Part shown: piece after piece, positions 59,256-64,000 of the stretch
Layout: the number at the start of each line of letters is the position of its first letter
How positions within the stretch are numbered: the first letter of the stretch is position 1
From: Cenococcum geophilum 1.58
Taxonomy: Eukaryota; Ascomycota; Dothideomycetes; Gloniales; Gloniaceae
Assembly (NCBI GenBank): GCA_001692895.1
Contig: KV748181.1
Location: forward strand, 1,555,640-1,619,639
Direction: 5' to 3'
DNA: 64,000 nt
Notes under the pieces: generated by a model
Told to the model about the DNA's origin: nothing
Seen by the model: the letters and a program-made list of their open reading frames with translations, nothing else
Database searches by the model: none
Position numbers and translations under genes: made by a program

Positions 59256-61227
59256 CTAGGATCTAACCGGCATACATCTAAGATACATAAACGCCTTAAC
59301 CTAATTAATCTATACGGCGTAGTCCTCCTTAGTATTAAACGTCTCCCTATTATTAAAGTTATCTGTAATCTCTGGTAGTGTTATATTAGGTAAAACGAAG
59401 TTCTATTTACAGTTAGATTATAGATATATTAGTAATATAATTAAAGAATATAAGTATACCTTGTTGAACTAGATATATATAGCCCAGTTAGATAAGCATG
59501 CTATTTACGTTAGATCTAAGATATAATAGAAATATAACTAGTAAACTTACTCTTGCTATTAATCCTGTATGAAGAACATTTCTGCTTATTTGACTTGCTA
59601 ATAACCTTAAACATTGTGGTGCGGTCAGGCTATATTAAGGTTAGATTATAGTTATATTATAATTAGAACTGTATAAACTTGCCTTACCTTAGGGGTTAAT
59701 AGGATTCTGGAATGGAATATAATACGCGTCTGCTAAACTAGCTCCTCTATAATCTGGTTAGATCTATAATATAATAAAATTATAAATAATAATATACCCA
59801 AATCTGCTGAAGTTGCTTTGCGTTTTCTATAACCTTTGGCTGTTAAGAGTGCATTTTTAGTTAGGGGGGCTAAAATATATTAGCGATATATCCTAGATAG
59901 AAGAATAATAGTTTATACCATTATAATATATTCCAGCCTTTCTTACTGCTTTACTAATAGGGCATATAACCTGTAGTTCCTCCTTAGTATAAATAGCTTT
60001 ATAAAGTGTCTTCTAAGCCGCTAAAATGGGTTAGATCTAGGATATAATATAGATATATGGATAAACATACTATCTAAGTTATCTAATTCTAGTTCTTTTT
60101 AACCTCTAGGCTTTACACTCCTAATTATATAGCCTCCGCCTTTCTTTATTTTAAGGTTAGAAGGAGGTTATAATATGGATATATCTGGGATCTTATAGGA
60201 AAATGCGACTTAATATGCTTAATCAATCCTTTACAACTATTTGCGAATTTTTTTTCCCAACTGTAAATAGTGTGCTCGGCATCTGGATCCTATTATAGTT
60301 AGATCTAGGATATAACAAAGATATATAGTACTTATAACTTATAGTCTTCCTAATAGCACAATCCTATCTATAGAAAATCTCCTCTAGCAGAATATAGACG
60401 AGGAAATGTTTGCTATGGGGCTATATTTAGGTTACATCTTAGATATAAGCTAGATATATACTAGATATTACCTTAATATAAAAGAACGGAATTTACCCTA
60501 GGCGCTTATTGAGTCTAAGGTACTATGCCTTAGTGTATTAACTAGGGGCACCAGAAATACGCCTTTTTATAGTATTTAGCTAAAGAGCAGCATCACGAGT
60601 GCCAGAACCCTCGCCCTTACTACTATCCGAGTCTGGATCAGAATATGCCTTAGAAGCTGCTGCCCTATTCGCTAAAGTGCTATATATAGCTATTGTAGTG
60701 GCGTCTGCATCTTAGATAGAGCTGCTAGGGCTGCTAAGGACTTTATTGATAATCTATTGAGGTTAGATTATAGATATAATGTGGTTTTGTCTAAAATATA
60801 ACTTATATCTTATGCGACCTCTATCCTACTAAAAGCATTTACCTGCCCATTTTGGAGAAAATTCTTGGTCTATATCCTAATTAGATCCTTCTTATAATTA
60901 CTAGAAGTCACATTACCTTATTGCGAAATTGTGTGTTTAGACTATTAAGTGGTGTCTATTCCATGTTAGATTATGGATATAACCTAGATATATACATGCG
61001 CCGCTTATATAAGAGTTATCGCGGCTATTCTCTGGGGGCTGAAAGGGATTCGGCGGCAACTAATATGGTTTAGTTAGATTAAGATAATAATATAGATGGA
61101 ATATTAATAAAATACCTCTCCTGCTCCAGATTGCTAGTTCTCTAGGGTCTATAGCCATATTAGATCCTTAATAAAACCTTAATATAACCTTAGTATAACC
61201 TCCCAAAACTCACCTCGTCTATGTCAT
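59099..61227 (-). pseudogene. Intron-dense unidentified gene with repeated intron sequences
   Basis: Proposed minus-strand gene with 15 exons and 14 introns of 40-89 bp. Each intron starts GT (one now AT, a G-to-A change), ends AG, and has CTAAC, CTAAT or GTAAC shortly before the AG. With the introns removed, one frame is kept through all junctions from exon 2 to exon 15, and remaining stops are TAA/TAG. Readable peptides: IINKVLSSPSSSI, DADATTIAIYSTLANRAAAS, YSDPDSDSSKGEGSGTRDAA, DPDAEHTIYSWEKKF, CKGLIKHIKSH (possibly a C2H2/BED finger), LTAPQCLRLLASQISRNVLH, RRLCILDVCRLDPSYIIGIE. No family recognised. ATG 61225-61227 is the best start. The 3' part overlaps the MULE gene antisense, so its end is uncertain. 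A single plus-strand frame also crosses the region with more stops, and is the alternative. Confidence 0.55.
59403..61213 (-). repeat. Family of near-identical short introns (introner-like)
   Basis: Introns, plus coordinates: 61149-61213, 61060-61115, 60956-60995, 60870-60916, 60754-60842, 60421-60496, 60290-60338, 60144-60191, 60021-60070, 59870-59918, 59747-59797, 59630-59687, 59501-59550, 59403-59459. Nine of the 14 share an 18-bp core close to TTATATCYWWRATCTAAC, whose last bases are the branch site. Several also share ATATATCT upstream. Confidence 0.6.
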
Positions 61228-62389
61228 CACTTAGCTCTTTTAAAATCGTGATAAATGGTATAAAGTATTTAATTGAAACTCTTAAACAGCTCTATTGATG
61301 TTATAATCGAAATATATTGCTGTTATATTAACTCTGAACGTAATACGATGAGAGTTAAATTATGTACCAAGTAAGGCTGTGTCGGCGTCAGATTATTAAC
61401 ACTAGCCGAGGTTTTAGCGCCTTGGCGAGCACTAACGGAGCTTTCGGCAACACTGGCCGAGCCGTATGCTCGTTACTTTGTCTCGTTCCCAGACCTTCTT
61501 GCCAAGGCTTACCTTGCCAAGCCGCTAGCCGCTTTTGGCAAGACCTTCGTTAGAAGGTCTGGTACACGGTTCGGATTTTTNTTAGTCCCGCGCGGGGTAT
61601 TTAGGCCTATATACACCTACTTTGAGCCAAATTGTCTNAACTCTTATAGCTCCCTAANCTATTCCTAATGGCTAGAATTACCAAAGCAAACCTGGCGAAG
61701 AAGACTACGTTGCCCGATTTGCCCGATTCTAATTCGTTATCTCGTCGTCGCGCCCGACGCCCCCGAGTCGTAGCAGCCCACGACCACCGCCGCCCTCTTC
61801 CTACTGTAGCNAGAGTACCCAAACCGACGAGCCAGCTTTAAATAATAACTAAGGACTACTANTAGGTATAGATTTGCTTTATAGAAGGGGGTANGCTTTA
61901 GGTAGAGCCTCGCGCAGAGCTTTAGTAGAGGCTTACGCAGAGCCCTACGCAGAGCTCCGCGTAGAGCTTCGTGCAGAGCTTCGTGCAGAGCTTCGTGCAG
62001 AGCCTCGTGTAGAGCCCAGTGATTGTATTGGACTGGGGTAATGTTGGAGCTCCATGTGGATCTAGGGGTCGCATTGGAGCTGGATCTAGTGATTTTAGAT
62101 CCGGAGTGGAGTGGATCTGGTCGAACTGGGGCTCCTGGAGCTCCAGTTCTATACCCGAATAGGAAGAGTTCTATACCCAAATCGGAAGGAGATTAAAGGA
62201 GGAAGGACCAAAATGTGTTAATGCGGATATTAAGGACTAGCAGAGCCAATCGTTAGCTCTAGCGGTAAGCGTCTGCCCTAAAAAACGCGTGTATTATTAG
62301 TATAGAATTAAGGACAGCTTATTATCGTCGCGTTGTTGCTACTACTTCTGCCATCTAACCTCATTTTCTCTTACCTACCTACTGCCGCT
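61228..62389. other. GC-balanced spacer with hairpin and 12-bp repeats
   Basis: A perfect 11-bp inverted repeat (ccagaccttct at 61489-61499 and agaaggtctgg at 61552-61562) encloses further tgccaa/ttggca pairs. Several N bases lie between 61,581 and 61,893. gctctagcggtaagcgtctgcc near 62,255-62,276 resembles a tRNA A-box, but no cloverleaf follows. No gene supported. Confidence 0.55.
61905..62015. repeat. 12-bp minisatellite (cttcgtgcagag)
   Basis: Tandem units cttcgtgcagag with variants such as cctcgcgcagag and ctccgcgtagag. Unmutated. Open on minus as an Ala/Leu/His/Glu run that is only a product of the repeat. Confidence 0.85.
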
Positions 62390-64000
62390 ATGGAGCGATT
62401 TTATCCTTAACTCCGCACCTCTATCGTATCTGACGACGTTGTCCTTATACCGGAGTGGCTTAACGAAAAGGCTAAGGGCCAGGCGGAGGTTAAAGAGTTT
62501 AAGCTATAGGGCAAGCTGTACATTTGCTGTAAGGCCTTAACAAAGGGACTAAAGAATACTAAGCCGCGATCGTCGCCAATTTAGAAGTGGGGGGAGGATA
62601 TACAGGAGAAGGATAATACTACTAAGACGCAGTACTTCTATTGCTACCTATATAAGAAGGTAAAGCGTTAGCAGGAGCTTATAGTTATATTATCTGGAAG
62701 AACTACTGCTCTAGATTACCTTAAATTTAACCACTATATAAACCGTATTTCTAGCGAGCTTTAACTAAAAGAACCTTTACCAAATCAGCTAACGATTAAG
62801 GAATATCCGCAGGTAAAGTCTCTTAATCTATAACGAAACTTTAAGGCCTTTAAACACCTGTTAATTTAATAGATTATTAGCTACTATATCGCCTTCTTCT
62901 AATTTAAAAACGAGTATTTCCGAACGCTTCTATTCTATATTTATCCAGGGCTTATAAAGTTCCTACTAAAGACTAGGAAGAAAATACGCGGTTAGGTTAT
63001 TACAGCTTTTAAATAAAGGAAAATAGAACTAAGGAGGAAACTCTACGCAGCTTATAGTTCTATATTAATATCCTTTAATCTTTAGACCTCGCTAAATAGG
63101 TACGTAATTCTAGGTATTACTACCTATTTTATTAACCAGTACGGTAAGTATCGGCATGTAATACTAGGCCTCCGTAAGGTAATTGGTGAATATAGTAGTA
63201 AGAATATAGCGGTTGTCCTGCTTGCTCTGTTTAAGGAGTATCAAATTAGTGGCAATATTGGGTATTTTATAGCCGATAACGCTGAGTTAAACGATACCTA
63301 TATTAACGCAATCCTTTAAGTCCTCTATCTAAAGATGTCAGCAAAGAAGCGGAAAGAACAATAACTACGCTGCTTTGGTCATATTACAAATCTCTACGCA
63401 TAGGCCTTTATTATTAGAAAGGATGCTAAGAAAATCTATAAGAAGCTAGTAACTGCCTATTATAAATAGGACTTTAAAAAGGTATATAAGCTCTGGAGAA
63501 AGCGCGGAGCAGTTAGTCTGCTTTATAATATTGTCTAGTATATTTATATAACTCCCCAGCATTATAGCTTCTTTAAAAAGATTTAAATTAGTAGTAATTT
63601 AGCAGAATTTAATGGCTTAGAGGTACGTAATAGACTTATAGTGTTAAGTATTCGTGCTATTTACTAACCAGTAGAATACTAGAGGCAATAATATTAGCTT
63701 CCTAATTAGCTACGGCTTCGAATTTTTATATCTGCCGCTCTATGGTTATAATATTCTGCCTACAGTCACAATATTCTGCCCATAGTCGCAATATTTAAAA
63801 GTTATACTAACGATCTACTAGCTTATTTAAAATAACCAAACGCGTTAGAACTCCCTCTTTATAGCTATTAGTTGCTTTCTAAACTGTAAAGAGCGTGTTA
63901 TTAAGTTTTATAACGACTATTCGCCGTCTACTAGCTTAAAGGCGCTTATATACGATGACTTCCTCCAACTACGTTACTGGAAAGAACTTAAACATCTATA
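62390..64000 (+). pseudogene. hAT-2 transposase, RIP-degraded, runs off the right end
   Basis: ATG 62390 starts MERFYP. The N-terminal part includes VVLIPEWLNEKAKGQAEVKE and SSPI-KWGEDIQ. The RNase H-like core is clear: NRYVILGITTYFINQYGKYR near 63,090, LGLRKVIGEYSSKNIAVVLL, then IGYFIADNAELNDTYINAIL near 63,260 (catalytic Asp and NN-D motif). LRCFGHITNLYAQAFIIRKD follows near 63,370, then KLWRKRGAVSLLYNIV near 63,500. The C-terminal dimerisation domain lies beyond the window. Stops are TAA/TAG from Gln codons. The protein differs clearly from hAT-1, so two hAT families are present. The left terminal repeat was not found. Confidence 0.85.

Noticed and set aside
59255-61315. Single plus-strand protein extending the MULE gene
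   Set aside because: The frame stays in register but carries more stops, including several TGA. The minus model with canonical introns gives cleaner, more hydrophilic peptides. Kept as the alternative.
62250-62290. Possible tRNA
   Set aside because: Only an A-box-like stretch is present. No B-box, anticodon stem or acceptor stem pairing was found.

Overview
This window looks like chromosome sequence from a filamentous ascomycete (Pezizomycotina). The reasons are fungal gene families at the left edge, short introns with GT...CTAAC...AG signals, and about 60 kb of transposable-element remains that carry the mark of repeat-induced point mutation (RIP). In those remains almost every protein is broken by TAA/TAG at positions where the families have Gln (CAA/CAG), and by Gly/Asp/Cys/His replacements expected from G-to-A or C-to-T changes, within TA-rich DNA. 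No CRISPR array, rRNA or clear tRNA was seen.

Layout. 1-3,350 is ordinary, GC-balanced DNA with two inactivated genes: the C-terminal part of a Jen1-like carboxylate transporter with one premature stop, and a gene for a fungal-specific transcription-factor-like protein broken by a 79-bp triplication. From about 3.4 kb the sequence becomes a transposon graveyard. 3,556-4,768 is a short non-autonomous LTR element (TRIM-1). 7.6-11.25 kb is a minus-strand Helitron-like PIF1 helicase, split by a fresh 593-bp TRIM (TRIM-2, 10,066-10,658). About 11.3-30 kb is a plus-strand Gypsy element (Gypsy-D). A Copia element (14,946-24,660, minus) is nested in it, a hAT element (hAT-1, 19,051-22,636) is nested in the Copia, and an unmutated, minisatellite-rich block (26.9-28.7 kb) interrupts its integrase. 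32,147-32,329 is a solo LTR, and 33,145-34,945 is a Fot1/pogo transposon.

35,290-54,386 is a second Gypsy (Gypsy-A, with chromodomain) holding an ORF1-only LINE (41,744-43,977) and a complete third Gypsy (Gypsy-B, 45,175-53,112, minus). Most of these boundaries are fixed by exact target-site duplications that I read directly.

55.4-61.3 kb holds a Mutator-like (MULE) transposase gene on plus. Convergent to it on minus is an unidentified gene modelled with 14 short introns, nine of which share one 18-bp core at the branch site. This looks like a family of introner-like elements and is the most unusual feature of the window. A second, different hAT transposase (hAT-2) starts at 62,390 and runs off the right end.

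The genes do not form a pathway. The window records successive insertions, each mutated by RIP to a different degree. TRIM-1, TRIM-2, the 26.9-28.7 kb block and 61.4-62.4 kb are the least mutated parts.
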